64,000 nt of DNA from Psychrobacter alimentarius (GTDB lineage Bacteria > Pseudomonadota > Gammaproteobacteria > Pseudomonadales > Moraxellaceae): positions 2,480,001-2,544,000 of the forward strand of contig NZ_CP014945.1 of assembly GCF_001606025.1 (NCBI RefSeq), written 5' to 3'. Positions within the stretch are counted from its first letter, which is position 1. Every line of letters begins with the position of its first letter. A model generated the notes under the pieces. It made no database searches and had not been told where the DNA came from. It saw only the letters and a list, made by a program, of their open reading frames with translations. Shown here piece by piece: positions 53,281 through 63,266 of the stretch. The position numbers and the translations under genes were made by a program.

Positions 53281-54248
53281 GTGATAAAGTGGTCTTAAAA
53301 GCAGACAATCTACGCAAGCACTACCCTGTATCTCAAGGTTTGGGTAAAGCAAAAGCATATGTCAAAGCCTTAAATGGTATCTCGTTTGAGCTACGCGCTG
53401 GCAAAACACTGGCGGTCGTTGGTGAATCAGGCTGCGGCAAATCGACGCTTGCCCGCCAGCTAACGCTCATCGAACAGCCGAGTGACGGTGAGCTATTTAT
53501 TAATGATGAAGGTACAACAGGCTATAGTAGAAAAGCATTAAAAGATTTGCGTACTGAGATTCAAATGGTCTTTCAAAACCCTTATGGCAGCTTAAACCCG
53601 CGCCATACGATTGGGTATCAATTAACAGAACCGCTAGACATCCACACCAAACTGTCAAAAGAAGACAAGCGCGACAAAATCAACGACATGATGAGAAATG
53701 TCGGTTTGCGTCCTGAACATGCAGGACGTTATCCGCACATGTTTTCGGGTGGTCAACGTCAACGTATTGCCCTCGCGCGTGCCATGATGCTCAATCCAAA
53801 AATCGTTGTCGCTGATGAACCGACTTCTGCACTTGATGTGTCCATTCAAGCGCAAGTATTGAACCTGTTTATGGACTTGCAAGACGAGTATCATACGGCA
53901 TATGTCTTTATCTCACACAACTTATCCGTCGTGCGCCATGTCGCGGATGATGTGATGGTAATGTACTTAGGTCAAGCGGTCGAACACGGTCCCAAAGAAG
54001 CCATTTACAACGCGCCAAAACATCCTTATACGATGGCCCTATTGGCAGCAGCACCCACAGTGAATGGTCAAAAAAAGGATCTAACACTGCAAGGTGAGCT
54101 GCCAAGTCCTCTCAACCCGCCAAGTGGTTGCGCCCTACACAAGCGCTGCCCTTATGCTAAGTCGCAATGCAGCGAAATAGAGCCACAGCTTCGAGAATGG
54201 GACGGGCGATTGGTGGCCTGTTTACGTTTAGAAGAGATACATGGTTAA
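53277..54248 (+). CDS. dppF: Dipeptide ABC transporter ATP-binding protein
   Basis: This 323-residue ATPase is the partner of DppD. It has Walker [11 protein letters not shown]-loop [13 protein letters not shown], signature [15 protein letters not shown], Walker [12 protein letters not shown] and H-loop ISHNLS, with the C-terminal cysteine motif [19 protein letters not shown]. The start overlaps dppD by four bases, indicating translational coupling. The operon ends at the terminator just downstream. Confidence 0.93.
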   Translation: MSDKVVLKADNLRKHYPVSQGLGKAKAYVKALNGISFELRAGKTLAVVGESGCGKSTLARQLTLIEQPSDGELFINDEGTTGYSRKALKDLRTEIQMVFQNPYGSLNPRHTIGYQLTEPLDIHTKLSKEDKRDKINDMMRNVGLRPEHAGRYPHMFSGGQRQRIALARAMMLNPKIVVADEPTSALDVSIQAQVLNLFMDLQDEYHTAYVFISHNLSVVRHVADDVMVMYLGQAVEHGPKEAIYNAPKHPYTMALLAAAPTVNGQKKDLTLQGELPSPLNPPSGCALHKRCPYAKSQCSEIEPQLREWDGRLVACLRLEEIHG

Positions 54249-54271
54249 AAGTTTTTAATCGTTTAATAGAT

Positions 54272-54300
54272 AAAAAAACCGCCGTCATGGCGGTTTTTTT
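54272..54300 (+). terminator. Terminator of the dpp operon
   Basis: AAAAAAACCGCC and GGCGGTTTTTTT pair over 12 bases around GTCAT, followed by T. It lies 24 bases after the dppF stop. Confidence 0.92.
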
Positions 54301-54365
54301 ATGTTTTATAACAATGAGCGTTTAAGTTTACTCTTTATAGACTTCTTTTTATTTTATCAAACTGT

Positions 54366-54785
54366 CTATCTCGAAACGTGCATCGCCGCTTCTAACGCTG
54401 CGGTGTCTTCATGCATACGATATAAACAAATCTTGCCTGCCTCATTGAAGCGTACAATCATCGTCCAAAGACTGTTAAACACGTCGCCAGTATTCTTGAC
54501 GGTGTGAGCCAGTTCACCAAACCTAACAATATAATCATCGCTTGCAATAGAATCTTCCATCTTAAAAGTACCAAATTCAAACATCTGAGCCAGATTTTTA
54601 AAAAATACGGTGCCTGCATCTTGACCAATGTGAGTGCCATAAATCGGCACTTGGCTGTCGTTCTCTTCTCGAAAGACCACAAATTTTACGTCTGTGTCGC
54701 ACAGCGCCATGGCTTGTTCATACTCTCCTGTGAAGACATGAGTGACAAACTCATCAAGGATTTGGGTATTTGATTTTTTTTGCAT
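54366..54785 (-). CDS. NTF2-like (SnoaL-type) protein
   Basis: This 139-residue single-domain cytosolic protein has a pattern matching the NTF2/SnoaL cone fold: N-terminal helices with FVTHVFTGEYEQAMALCDTD, then strands KFVVFRE, GELAHTVKNTGDVFNSLWTM and ICLYRMHEDTAALEAAM. Such proteins bind small hydrophobic ligands or act as isomerases or hydratases. The substrate is unknown. The divergent neighbour (320 bases away) is a LysR gene that may regulate it. The shared promoter region contains a MITE-like element. Confidence 0.75.
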   Translation of the reverse strand: MQKKSNTQILDEFVTHVFTGEYEQAMALCDTDVKFVVFREENDSQVPIYGTHIGQDAGTVFFKNLAQMFEFGTFKMEDSIASDDYIVRFGELAHTVKNTGDVFNSLWTMIVRFNEAGKICLYRMHEDTAALEAAMHVSR

Positions 54786-54797
54786 ATATTTTCTCGC

Positions 54798-54942
54798 TAT
54801 AGTTGATCCCCTCTAAAATCAATATAGCACTACTGAGATAAATTTTACGTCGCCTCTGTCTGCGAAGGCACAGCAAGCAAGAAAAATTTGTTTCAGTAGT
54901 GCGTAATAATAGGTGATCCTCTTTTGTTTAGGATTGACTATA
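54798..54942. mobile_element. MITE-like palindromic element (145 bp) in a divergent promoter
   Basis: TATAGTTGATCC (54798) and GGATTGACTATA (54931-54942) are imperfect terminal inverted repeats. Stem arms GCACTACTGAGATAAATTTT (54827-54846) and their near reverse complement (54883-54902) flank a loop containing GTCGCCTCTGTCTGCGAAGG, identical to that of the 5155 copy. It has the same length as that copy but an unrelated stem. It lies 12 bases from the NTF2-like start in the 319-base spacer shared with the LysR gene. No other feature is seen in that spacer. Confidence 0.8.
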
Positions 54943-55104
54943 TTATGGATTGCATAAATCGTGGCACTTTCAAGGCTGCCAACGAATTATATATAGTCTA
55001 ATGAAAGGCTTAGTAGACAAACAGACGACACCCACACATTGACTGTGCAAATATGCACAACAGAATTTGCTAAGATAAGAGATGATTAAAACAAGAGAAT
55101 AACT

Positions 55105-56061
55105 ATGTACTGGGACGATTTGGCTTACTTTGTTTGCTTAGTAGAAAAACAAACATTGACTGCATGCGCTGAAGCAATGAATGTGCAGCACAGCACGGTT
55201 GCTCGGCGTATTGAACATCTTGAGCAAACATTGGGCGTCAATCTTTTTGATCGGCTGGGCAAACGCTACGTGTTAACTATCGAGGGCGAGCGGCTCTACC
55301 ACCAAGCAGTAGAAGTCAAAAAAGAGATGGTCACTTTTCAAAGAATGGCAATCGACCAAAACGCTCTACAAGGCAAAGTGGCGGTATCCGCCCCGCCTGT
55401 ATGGGCAAACGAAGTTCTCATACCTGCGCTGACCGACTGCCGTCAGCAATTCCCAGATATAGTGGTATCATTGAGCGGTGATGTGGGCATGAGCAATCTA
55501 CATCAACGAGAAGCGGATATTGCTATACGCACGCGTCGTCCTACCCAAGAAGACTTGGTTATCCGTACACTAGGATCGTCGACCTACCGATTTTATGCGC
55601 ATAAAGATTATCTTAACAACACAATGCATGAGCAATGGCAATTGATAGAGTTTCAAGCCAATGCCAGAGTGCTCGCTTGGTCGCAGGCATTTATAAAGCG
55701 ACATGCCTATACGATTGCTTTTAGTACCAACGATTTATACATGGCGTGTCATGCGACTCGCCAAAAAATAGGGTTTATGCTATTACCTGACTTTTTAGCC
55801 CGTCAGTATCCAGAACTGGTAGCGGTTGACCCTATTAATAAAGTTACGATAACTGACTTAGAAGCCCTTTCTTCAGTGGACAATTACGCGTCTACTGAGA
55901 CATTACAGCCTGAGCAGTCAGATACACACTCACCTATTCCACTAGCCCAATCGTATCCACTCTATTTGGTCATGCACCCAGATGTTCGGCGTTCGGTACG
56001 AGTCAGAGCAGTAGCAGATTGGTTAATTGATTGTTCTACTCGATTAGAAGGGTTTGCGTGA
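55105..56061 (+). CDS. LysR-family transcriptional regulator
   Basis: The 318-residue protein has a winged HTH in the first 60 residues (LTACAEAMNVQHSTVARRIE then LEQTLGVNLFDRLGKRYVLT). The HSTVARRIEHLE wording is typical of the subgroup near HexA/DsdC-like regulators with short ligand domains. The effector domain follows (about 90-300), with a Q/S/T-rich loop near 275-295. It has an AAGAGAATAA ribosome site and is divergent from the NTF2-like gene, which it may control. The ligand is unknown. Confidence 0.85.
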   Translation: MYWDDLAYFVCLVEKQTLTACAEAMNVQHSTVARRIEHLEQTLGVNLFDRLGKRYVLTIEGERLYHQAVEVKKEMVTFQRMAIDQNALQGKVAVSAPPVWANEVLIPALTDCRQQFPDIVVSLSGDVGMSNLHQREADIAIRTRRPTQEDLVIRTLGSSTYRFYAHKDYLNNTMHEQWQLIEFQANARVLAWSQAFIKRHAYTIAFSTNDLYMACHATRQKIGFMLLPDFLARQYPELVAVDPINKVTITDLEALSSVDNYASTETLQPEQSDTHSPIPLAQSYPLYLVMHPDVRRSVRVRAVADWLIDCSTRLEGFA

Positions 56062-56105
56062 TATTTTTTATTGATTAGATGATAGATCTGTAAATAGTAA
56101 CCTGT

Positions 56106-57092
56106 TCACGGCGCACTCATATTCACCACACCGCGGCACTTAGGAAACTGCGCGCACCCATAAAAGGACTGTCCTTGGCGTGCGCCTGTTTTGGCAACAC
56201 GTTTGATCATCTCACCGTTGCATCTTGGGCAGGTTGGTGTTTGAACAAGATTAGCTGCATCTTCTACCGCCTTAAGTATCTCAGGTTCTTTGACCTGTGG
56301 CTCAGACTCTACAATTTCAAACGGCGTCAAAAATACTTTATTGGTCATATCATATGGGCTGATTGTCTGCTGAATATTCAAAACATCAATTGTTAAATCG
56401 TTAGATTCAATCTCAGTTTGACCAGACCATCGCTGCACTTCTCTACTTTTTAGGATAGGTCTTTTTACGGTTTCTTTTACTGTTGGTTCAGGTGTAGGAT
56501 TGTCAGTATTTTTGCTCGGGTTACTATGCTTATCTTTTAGATAGGCTTTGTGCTGCCGATTGGTGCGCCACGATTTGCTAAATCTATTGCTCTCAATCTG
56601 CTCAACAATGGATGTGACCTCGTCTTCAGTCAGTAGTTTATCTTGTTTTCTCTTCACATAAGAGACCATACCACTCGTCAATACGTGTTCGGGTAGCTCA
56701 TCGCGGGTTTTCAACTCACACTCACCGATGAACGCAACCATCGAATGAAAGTAGCTTAGCTCCAATCCCAACAAATCTGCGAGCGTCTTAATATGCAAAT
56801 AATTTTGACGCAGTGGATTTTGGAATTTAAATTTACTGCCATTTGGAAAAGATTGCGTCCACTGCTTTTGGTTCTCGCTACCATATATCCAGCCTTTATA
56901 GTTTTTGGTTTCGATGACAAAGATGCCGTATACAGAGACGATGACGTGATCGATTTGTGTACTACCGCCATTGGCTAACGGTAAGGTAATGCCGTTTAAT
57001 CGGTGATAAATATCTTTTTCAAGTTTTAACCACATGGCGACGTTGATGACAGTTTCGCCGAGGAAGCCTTTGAAGGTGGATTTTAGGGACAT
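56106..57092 (-). CDS. NERD-domain protein with C-terminal topoisomerase-type zinc finger
   Basis: The start at 57092 (MSLKSTFKGFLGETVINVAM) gives 328 residues; an in-frame ATG at 57140 would add 16. The NERD (nuclease-related) domain covers about 10-125: GFLGE, IDHVIVSVYGIFVIETKNYK (the conserved D..V...GIFVIE.K core) and WIYGSENQKQW. A low-complexity linker rich in N, P and T (about 190-215) follows. The end is a C4 zinc finger, CPRCNGEMIKR...FYGCAQFPKCRG, like the topoisomerase I DNA-binding repeats. It probably processes or binds DNA. It overlaps nothing; a small membrane-protein gene is 60 bases upstream on the same strand. Confidence 0.8.
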   Translation of the reverse strand: MSLKSTFKGFLGETVINVAMWLKLEKDIYHRLNGITLPLANGGSTQIDHVIVSVYGIFVIETKNYKGWIYGSENQKQWTQSFPNGSKFKFQNPLRQNYLHIKTLADLLGLELSYFHSMVAFIGECELKTRDELPEHVLTSGMVSYVKRKQDKLLTEDEVTSIVEQIESNRFSKSWRTNRQHKAYLKDKHSNPSKNTDNPTPEPTVKETVKRPILKSREVQRWSGQTEIESNDLTIDVLNIQQTISPYDMTNKVFLTPFEIVESEPQVKEPEILKAVEDAANLVQTPTCPRCNGEMIKRVAKTGARQGQSFYGCAQFPKCRGVVNMSAP

Positions 57093-57152
57093 AATAGCGA
57101 TCTTTAGAATGGTTATAGAATGTGCTAAGCGCAATAACAAAACTCTTTAAAT

Positions 57153-57695
57153 TTAATTAATCAGCACTCTCTTACGATGCTTTAAAGGCTTGGCATAAGC
57201 AGAAGAACATGATCTGATATGTTTATAAAAACTCTTATAAACCCGATCATACTCTTCATCAAGCTGTTTAAGTACATCTAAAGTACTATCGTTAGGATTA
57301 GTTTCATGTTCATACTGTGCATTTATCAGGCCTCCCCCTGCATTTAAAAACAACTCATATTTTTTCTCAAGCTCTGGAAAATATAAAGCTATCAATATTT
57401 CTATCTTGCCACCTTCTCTGTAAAATTCATCAACATCTAAAGCTTCATAGCAATTGCTTGAAAAACTTTTGGATTGAACTTCCTGAATAATGGCTGCAAA
57501 ATCAACTAGTCTAAAAACTACTTCCTCAAACTTTATTATTAAAAAGGCTTCATACTCTTTTTTGCGTTCAGATCTCTGAGTAATGAGAATACCGCATAGT
57601 CCAAATATTCCGATTATGCAGGCTGCTATCAAGCCTTCACTTAGTTCAATCTGTTTTAGCCATGTAACAGCATTTGCCAGTTCGATACTATTCAT
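57153..57695 (-). CDS. Hypothetical single-pass membrane protein
   Basis: The 180-residue protein has one membrane helix near 20-38 (GLIAACIIGIFGLCGILIT) followed by a basic QRSERKKEY stretch and a cytosolic, acidic, helix-rich domain. No family is recognised. The gene is AT-rich and lies 60 bases before the NERD gene on the same strand, so the two may be cotranscribed and functionally linked; this is only context. Confidence 0.55.
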   Translation of the reverse strand: MNSIELANAVTWLKQIELSEGLIAACIIGIFGLCGILITQRSERKKEYEAFLIIKFEEVVFRLVDFAAIIQEVQSKSFSSNCYEALDVDEFYREGGKIEILIALYFPELEKKYELFLNAGGGLINAQYEHETNPNDSTLDVLKQLDEEYDRVYKSFYKHIRSCSSAYAKPLKHRKRVLIN

Positions 57696-57916
57696 CTAAT
57701 TTTTCCAATTCTGTAGTCATATAATTTATTTTTATATGAGAGCTGCACGAGAAGTAAAACTTAGCTTTGTGAGCAATCAATCTATTCTAATTTACCACTA
57801 AATCATTATGTTGAGGCACAGAATTTAGTACTGGTTGCAGCAGTTATTTTACCGATAACCACATTGATTAAAGTGGAACAAAAAAATAGCTCCAAAACCA
57901 AAATTCAACCATAAAA

Positions 57917-57949
57917 AAAGCGTTGCCAGATTACTCTAGCAACGCTTTT
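57917..57949 (-). terminator. Terminator of tkt
   Basis: AAAAGCGTTGC and GCAACGCTTTT form an 11-bp perfect stem with an 11-base loop. On the minus strand it is followed by a T run. It lies 25 bases after the transketolase stop. Confidence 0.9.
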
Positions 57950-57973
57950 ATAAACTTAAAAACTTAGTCTTAA

Positions 57974-59971
57974 TTAAACCAAACTATTTACCGCCTCAAC
58001 CACAGCGTAAGTCGTAATACCAAACTCTTTATATAGCTCGTCTGCTGGCGCAGATTCACCATAAGTCGTCATACCAATGACTTTGCCATCTAGACCGACG
58101 AACTTGTACCAATAATCCACATGCGCTGCTTCAACTGCAACGCGAGCACGGATGTTAGCAGGCAATACCGCTTCACGATAGCTAGCATCTTGCTCTACAA
58201 AAATCTCTGCACATGGCATAGATACCACGCGTACGCCAACACCATTTGCGCTCAACGTTTCGTACGCTTCCATCGCAAGGCCCACTTCTGAGCCAGTAGC
58301 GATAATGATGGCTTGTATCTCGCCTTGCTCTTTCGCTAGTACATAACCACCTTTGGTGATATTGGCTACTTGCTCGCTATCACGAGCTTGATGTGGCAAG
58401 CTCTGACGACTAAAAATCAATGCAGATGGATTGCTTTCTGATTTGATCGCTTCTACCCAAGCACTGGCAGATTCAGTCGCATCACAAGGACGCCATGTAC
58501 GTAGGTTTGGCGTAGTACGTAGGCTCGTCAATTGCTCAACTGGCTGATGCGTTGGGCCATCTTCGCCCAGACCGATAGAGTCATGCGTATAGACGTGGAT
58601 GACGCGCTGCTTCATGAGTGCGCCCATGCGTACTGCGTTACGCGCGTATTCCATAAACATAAGGAACGTCGCCACGTACGGGATAAAGCCGCCGTGTAAT
58701 GCGATACCATTGGCAATCGCCGTCATACCGAACTCACGCACACCGTAGTAGATATAGTTGCCATCAGCGTCTTTTTCGATACCTTTAGCGCCTTTAAATA
58801 GCGTGAGGTTTGAGCCAGCGAGATCCGCTGAACCGCCTAATAGTTCTGGCAATAATGGCTGCAAGCTATTGATAGCATTTTGACTGGCTTTACGGCTAGC
58901 AACATCGCCACCCGCTTCTTGCGTTTGCTGAATATACGCTTGCGCTTGGCTTGCAAAATCTGCTGGCAACTCGCCATTTAGACGACGTGACAGTTCTGCT
59001 GCAAGCTCTGGATAGGCTTTTTCATAAGCGGCAAAATCTGCTTCCCAATTCTTTTGTTGTACATCGCCTTTTGGTTTGGCATCCCATGCTTCATAGATTT
59101 CATCATCTAATTCAAATGGCGCATGCGTCCAAGCTAAGGCATCACGAGTTAATATGATTTCGTCATCACCGAGTGGTGCACCATGGCTTGCTGCTAGGCC
59201 TTGTTTGTTCGGGCTACCTGCACCGATCGTGGTCTTGCAAATGATTAGACTTGGCTTGCTAGTCTCTGCAATCGCTTGCTCAGTTGCTTGCGTGATAGCA
59301 TCAGTATCATGACCGTCAACTTTGATGACTTGCCAGCCATACGATTCAAAGCGCGCTTCGGTATCATCAGTGAACCAACCTTCGACATTGCCATCGATCG
59401 AGATACCGTTATCATCATAAAAGAATACGAGCTTGCCAAGACCTAACGTGCCAGCCAGTGAGCAAACTTCATGACTAATACCTTCCATCAAGCAACCATC
59501 GCCTAAGAATGCATAGGTATGATGGTCAACAACATTATGCCCGTCACGATTGAACTGCGCCGCTAATGTTTTTTCAGCAATGGCAAAACCAACGGCATTA
59601 GCAATACCTTGTCCTAGTGGACCTGTCGTGGTTTCAACCCCTGGCGTATAACCAAGCTCAGGGTGACCTGGGGTTTTTGAATGTAACTGGCGAAAGCCTT
59701 TTAGGTCATCAACACTAACGTCATAGCCTGATAAATGTAGCAATGAGTAGATAAGCATTGAGCCATGACCGTTTGACAGTACAAAGCGATCACGGTTATG
59801 CCACTGCGGATCAGCAGGATTATGCTTTAAAAATTTACGCCACAACACTTCGGCAATGTCGGCCATACCCATTGGCGCACCTGGATGTCCAGAGTTGGCT
59901 TTTTGAACCGCGTCAAACGACAGCACACGGATGGCATTGGCTAGTTTACGTTCGTTAATTGGGGTAGGCAT
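57974..59971 (-). CDS. tkt: Transketolase
   Basis: This thiamine-diphosphate enzyme moves two-carbon units between sugar phosphates in the pentose phosphate pathway. The start at 59971 ([14 protein letters not shown]) has AGGA upstream; the longer in-frame ORF to 60058 lacks support. The 665 residues match the family. The ThDP-binding region is [18 protein letters not shown] then DDNGISIDG, and the pyrimidine domain includes [20 protein letters not shown] with the conserved glutamate nearby. [10 protein letters not shown] near the N-terminus contacts the substrate. It is a single gene with its own terminator, downstream of serS and a small orphan gene. Confidence 0.95.
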   Translation of the reverse strand: MPTPINERKLANAIRVLSFDAVQKANSGHPGAPMGMADIAEVLWRKFLKHNPADPQWHNRDRFVLSNGHGSMLIYSLLHLSGYDVSVDDLKGFRQLHSKTPGHPELGYTPGVETTTGPLGQGIANAVGFAIAEKTLAAQFNRDGHNVVDHHTYAFLGDGCLMEGISHEVCSLAGTLGLGKLVFFYDDNGISIDGNVEGWFTDDTEARFESYGWQVIKVDGHDTDAITQATEQAIAETSKPSLIICKTTIGAGSPNKQGLAASHGAPLGDDEIILTRDALAWTHAPFELDDEIYEAWDAKPKGDVQQKNWEADFAAYEKAYPELAAELSRRLNGELPADFASQAQAYIQQTQEAGGDVASRKASQNAINSLQPLLPELLGGSADLAGSNLTLFKGAKGIEKDADGNYIYYGVREFGMTAIANGIALHGGFIPYVATFLMFMEYARNAVRMGALMKQRVIHVYTHDSIGLGEDGPTHQPVEQLTSLRTTPNLRTWRPCDATESASAWVEAIKSESNPSALIFSRQSLPHQARDSEQVANITKGGYVLAKEQGEIQAIIIATGSEVGLAMEAYETLSANGVGVRVVSMPCAEIFVEQDASYREAVLPANIRARVAVEAAHVDYWYKFVGLDGKVIGMTTYGESAPADELYKEFGITTYAVVEAVNSLV

Positions 59972-60064
59972 AGCATGTCCTAATATTAAAGGAAAGTTTA
60001 TTTGATTAAAAAAGGTTCTTGAACTGAATTTGCTTGGATATCTAAATAGGTGGCTCATTATAAA

Positions 60065-60445
60065 CTAAGTAGCAACAATTTTTCCTGTTACTCCTAGTCC
60101 ACAACTTGATCGGGTCACATAATAAAAAATCAATTGATTATTAATGACTTCAATATAATGTTTCTCAAATTCTCGATAACAAACATACTGAAGCCATCTC
60201 TCTTCCAAATAATCTGCCATTTGCTGATAGCTTATATTATTTGCAAATTTGCAGCGCAACGTAAGCATACAATTTGCATCATCATGGCGTTCTTGATCAA
60301 GAAAATCGCAGCCAACGTTGTTTTCCTTACAACAGAAAAATACATTGGCATCTATTTCAAAACCTAACAAATTGTCGCCGCTGCTTTGACCATAGATGAG
60401 ATATTGTGAGTAATTCAATTCATCAACTATGTTCAAGATCTTCAT
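60065..60445 (-). CDS. Hypothetical protein between serS and tkt
   Basis: The start at 60445 (MKILNIVDELNYSQYLIYG) gives 126 residues and begins 13 bases after the serS stop; the longer ORF to 60526 would overlap serS by 68 bases and is not adopted. The protein is rich in tyrosine, cysteine and asparagine, with no signal peptide or membrane helix. The family is not recognised. It is AT-rich compared with serS and tkt, suggesting an accessory insertion between two housekeeping genes. The ribosome site is weak. Confidence 0.55.
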   Translation of the reverse strand: MKILNIVDELNYSQYLIYGQSSGDNLLGFEIDANVFFCCKENNVGCDFLDQERHDDANCMLTLRCKFANNISYQQMADYLEERWLQYVCYREFEKHYIEVINNQLIFYYVTRSSCGLGVTGKIVAT

Positions 60446-60458
60446 GACGTTACTAACT

Positions 60459-61745
60459 TCAAATTTCAATACGCTCAGCACCGCCCATAAATGGACGCAG
60501 TACTTCTGGAATGTTGACACTACCATCAGCGTTTTGATGGTTTTCCATAACTGCTAACAGTGTACGACCGACTGCTAAGCCCGAACCGTTTAGGGTATGC
60601 GCGAGGCTGGTTTGCTTGCCATCTTTGACGCGTGTGCCCATACGGCGCGCTTGGAAATCGCCACAGTTAGAGCAGCTAGAGATTTCACGGTAAGTGTCTT
60701 GGCTTGGCAACCACACTTCGATGTCATAAGTTTTCTGCGCTGCAAAACCCATATCACCCGTACATAACTGAACGGTGCGGTATGGCAAATCAAGCTGCTG
60801 CAAAATATATTCAGCTTGTCCTGTCATCGCCTCTAGCAACTCATTAGATTGCTCTGCGGTGCCAACATTGACCATTTCCACTTTTTCAAACTGATGCTGA
60901 CGAATCAGACCACGCGTATCACGACCATGTGAGCCTGCTTCACTACGGAAACAAGGCGTATGCGTAGTGAATTTTAGCGGCAACTCTTTGATATCCAAAC
61001 GCTCACCGCGTACCAAGTTGGTCATTGGTACCTCTGCTGTTGGAATCAGATAAAAGTCCATCTCGTCATTATTAGTATGATTGGTTAATTTAAACAAATC
61101 ATCTTCAAACTTAGGCAGCTGACCTGTGCCTTTTAAGCTCTCTGAATTGACAATATAAGGCACGTACATTTCAGTATAGCCATACTTGACGGTGTGGGTG
61201 TTTAGCATAAACTGAATCAGTGCGCGATGCAGTTGCGCAAGCTGCCCTCGTAGCACGTTAAAACGGCTACCCGTTAGCTTAGTCGCTGCTTCAAAATCCA
61301 GCATGCCAAGCGTTTCGCCAATATGCGTGTGATCTTTTATCTCAAAATCAAACGTACGCGGTGTACCCCACTTGCGTACTTCGACATTATCGTCTTCTGA
61401 CGTACCGACTGGCGCATCTGCCGCTGGAATATTGGGAATCTGCAATGCCGCTTGCGTGATACGTTCTTGTAAAGTGCGCAGCTCATCTTCAGCCGCCTTG
61501 ATCTCTCCACTGACTTGCTGCATCTCATTAAGCAGCTCAGTTGCATCTTCGCCTGATTTTTTTAGCGCGCCCACTTGCTTAGCACCAGCATTACGTTGCG
61601 CTTGTAGCTCTTCAGTCTTGACTTGCAAGGATTTACGCTCGGACTCAATCGATTGCCAAAACTCCATATCAAGCGCGTAGCCACGAGTGGCCAGTTGTTG
61701 CTGTAAATCGCTTAAATCGCCACGTAAGAGTTTCGGATCAATCAT
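60459..61745 (-). CDS. serS: Seryl-tRNA synthetase
   Basis: This 428-residue class II aminoacyl-tRNA synthetase charges tRNA-Ser with serine. The N-terminal antiparallel coiled coil (about 30-105; [20 protein letters not shown]) grips the long variable arm of tRNA-Ser. Motif 2 contains [20 protein letters not shown] and motif 3 is [16 protein letters not shown], both for ATP and serine binding. The TAEVPMTNL segment, typical of SerRS, binds the amino acid. The length agrees with E. coli SerS (430). The window also contains a tRNA-Ser, but not nearby. Confidence 0.96.
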   Translation of the reverse strand: MIDPKLLRGDLSDLQQQLATRGYALDMEFWQSIESERKSLQVKTEELQAQRNAGAKQVGALKKSGEDATELLNEMQQVSGEIKAAEDELRTLQERITQAALQIPNIPAADAPVGTSEDDNVEVRKWGTPRTFDFEIKDHTHIGETLGMLDFEAATKLTGSRFNVLRGQLAQLHRALIQFMLNTHTVKYGYTEMYVPYIVNSESLKGTGQLPKFEDDLFKLTNHTNNDEMDFYLIPTAEVPMTNLVRGERLDIKELPLKFTTHTPCFRSEAGSHGRDTRGLIRQHQFEKVEMVNVGTAEQSNELLEAMTGQAEYILQQLDLPYRTVQLCTGDMGFAAQKTYDIEVWLPSQDTYREISSCSNCGDFQARRMGTRVKDGKQTSLAHTLNGSGLAVGRTLLAVMENHQNADGSVNIPEVLRPFMGGAERIEI

Positions 61746-62232
61746 AATAGTTGCCTGTCACACTGAGAGTGAATAAGAAGTTAAAACATTATTGGTATAA
61801 CCATCGGTCAGCTCATAGATATCACTACGCTTGATAGACCAATCATTATCTTGTCATGCTGCCCTATTTTTATCAAAACATAGGGCAGACGCTATAATAC
61901 CAAGACCCAGCAGATTTGACCATGTTTTGGTCAAACTTTGCGCGTTTTCTAAATACGCTGTTTTGCTTCACATATTTAATTTCTAGCAAACCTGTTCTGA
62001 CGATAAATCACGCTTCAGCCTACAATTATTCTCAATTTGCACCGTCTGGCTCAATTAATAGCAATAATGTGCGCTCTATCGGTGAAGAGGATGGCTTATC
62101 TGTTTCATTTAGGGGCACTTTTCGGTAAGATAAGCGCATACTATTTTTCGATATCTGGTCAAATATGGCATTGCTGCTCTAATTTGACGATTTAAACCCA
62201 ACGCTTTTCATACAAGTATTTGAGAAACCTTT
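61746..62232. other. Divergent intergenic region between serS and the YcxB-like gene
   Basis: These 487 bases contain one perfect 9-bp hairpin, CTGCCCTAT (61859-61867) with ATAGGGCAG (61880-61888), followed by TATAAT at about 61892. A short plus-strand ORF at 61916-62128 has no ribosome site or family resemblance and is not called. Promoters for both genes must lie here. Confidence 0.45.
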
Positions 62233-62892
62233 ATGGCCTTGTACCCCTACACGCTGCAACCTGTCGCCTTAAACATCACCGAGGCTGAATTTCACCAAGC
62301 ACAGTACGAGCTTTTTGCCAGTGCTAGCCCTTCTTTTGGTTTAAAAACCATTAAGAAAAAAGAATGGATCATCATGGCAATCGTGGTGATATTAGCAGTT
62401 ACAGGGCTTGTTTTTGTCACTGGCTATTCCACCATTATTTTTTGGTTGATGATGGTTGCCGTGGTTATTTATCTATTGGTTCGTACGCTTGGCTTTAAAT
62501 GGTATGTCAAACGGGAGTTTGAGAAACAAGTGGCCGATCAAGAAATGCCTGATGAGATGCGCCAAATGAAATTGGGTGTGCAAAAACATGGTTTGGTGAT
62601 GGCAATGCCAAGCAACCAACCTGAAATGATGAAAAGTAATCAGATGCGCGGTATGCAGATGCGAGCTGGCTCTACTCAGCAAGCCGTTATACCTTGGAGC
62701 GCTATTAAAAGCTGGGATGAGACTGACGACTATATTTTTATGATGTTTGAGATGAAAGGTCAGCAAGGTAGCCAAATCTTGCCAAAACGCTTGCAAGCAC
62801 AGAAATTCCCCATTGACACCGTACGTCAACACTTACAAGAAGTAGTTGCCGTTAAAGGGTTAAATCCTGAAAACTTAAAACCGCCAGTGTAA
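62233..62892 (+). CDS. YcxB-like membrane protein
   Basis: This 219-residue inner-membrane protein has two helices (about 45-63 and 67-84) close together. A cytosolic C-terminal domain follows and contains QAVIPWSAIKSWDETDDYIF then MMFEMKGQQGSQILPKRLQA. This matches the YcxB-like C-terminal pattern (W..I......FYL.......I.PK..F). The function of the family is unknown. A methionine-rich stretch (about 120-145: PEMMKSNQMRGMQMRA) is peculiar to this protein. It is a single gene, divergent from serS. Confidence 0.75.
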   Translation: MALYPYTLQPVALNITEAEFHQAQYELFASASPSFGLKTIKKKEWIIMAIVVILAVTGLVFVTGYSTIIFWLMMVAVVIYLLVRTLGFKWYVKREFEKQVADQEMPDEMRQMKLGVQKHGLVMAMPSNQPEMMKSNQMRGMQMRAGSTQQAVIPWSAIKSWDETDDYIFMMFEMKGQQGSQILPKRLQAQKFPIDTVRQHLQEVVAVKGLNPENLKPPV

Positions 62893-63266
62893 AGCAAAAC
62901 CTCCCTTTTATCGTTCATGTAATAAGCGATAAAGGGGATATCGTTGTTAATAAGTACCAGTAGTCGCTTGGATACATGTTTGTTTGGATTGCAATTTTAT
63001 TAAACCATAATAATTTGTAAAACCAATCGCATTATTAAATTCATTGAATTTAACTTATAGAAAGTTATTTGTTATTATAATAAGCATCAAAAGAAGGGTA
63101 AAAAGCTTTATTGATTCAAACGTACTTTATTAACTCTGGTTCAAAAAACTTTAACATTATAAGTCGCCATATATAAAGTATGTATGGTAATACAGCAAGC
63201 GAGTTGTTACACTTTTAATCTTCTTTAAGCCTGCTATATCAACACTCACACTATAAGGATAATATT
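62893..63266 (+). other. Spacer upstream of dps
   Basis: These 374 AT-rich bases precede dps. They must hold the dps promoter; no convincing OxyR or other operator was recognised. No gene is seen. Confidence 0.4.

Noticed and set aside
59971..60058. Longer N-terminus for transketolase (start at 60058)
   Set aside because: Transketolases start at the [19 protein letters not shown] segment, which has a ribosome site; the extension has none.
61916..62128. Plus-strand ORF of 70 codons upstream of the YcxB-like gene
   Set aside because: No ribosome site, composition unlike neighbours and no family resemblance; probably part of a promoter region.
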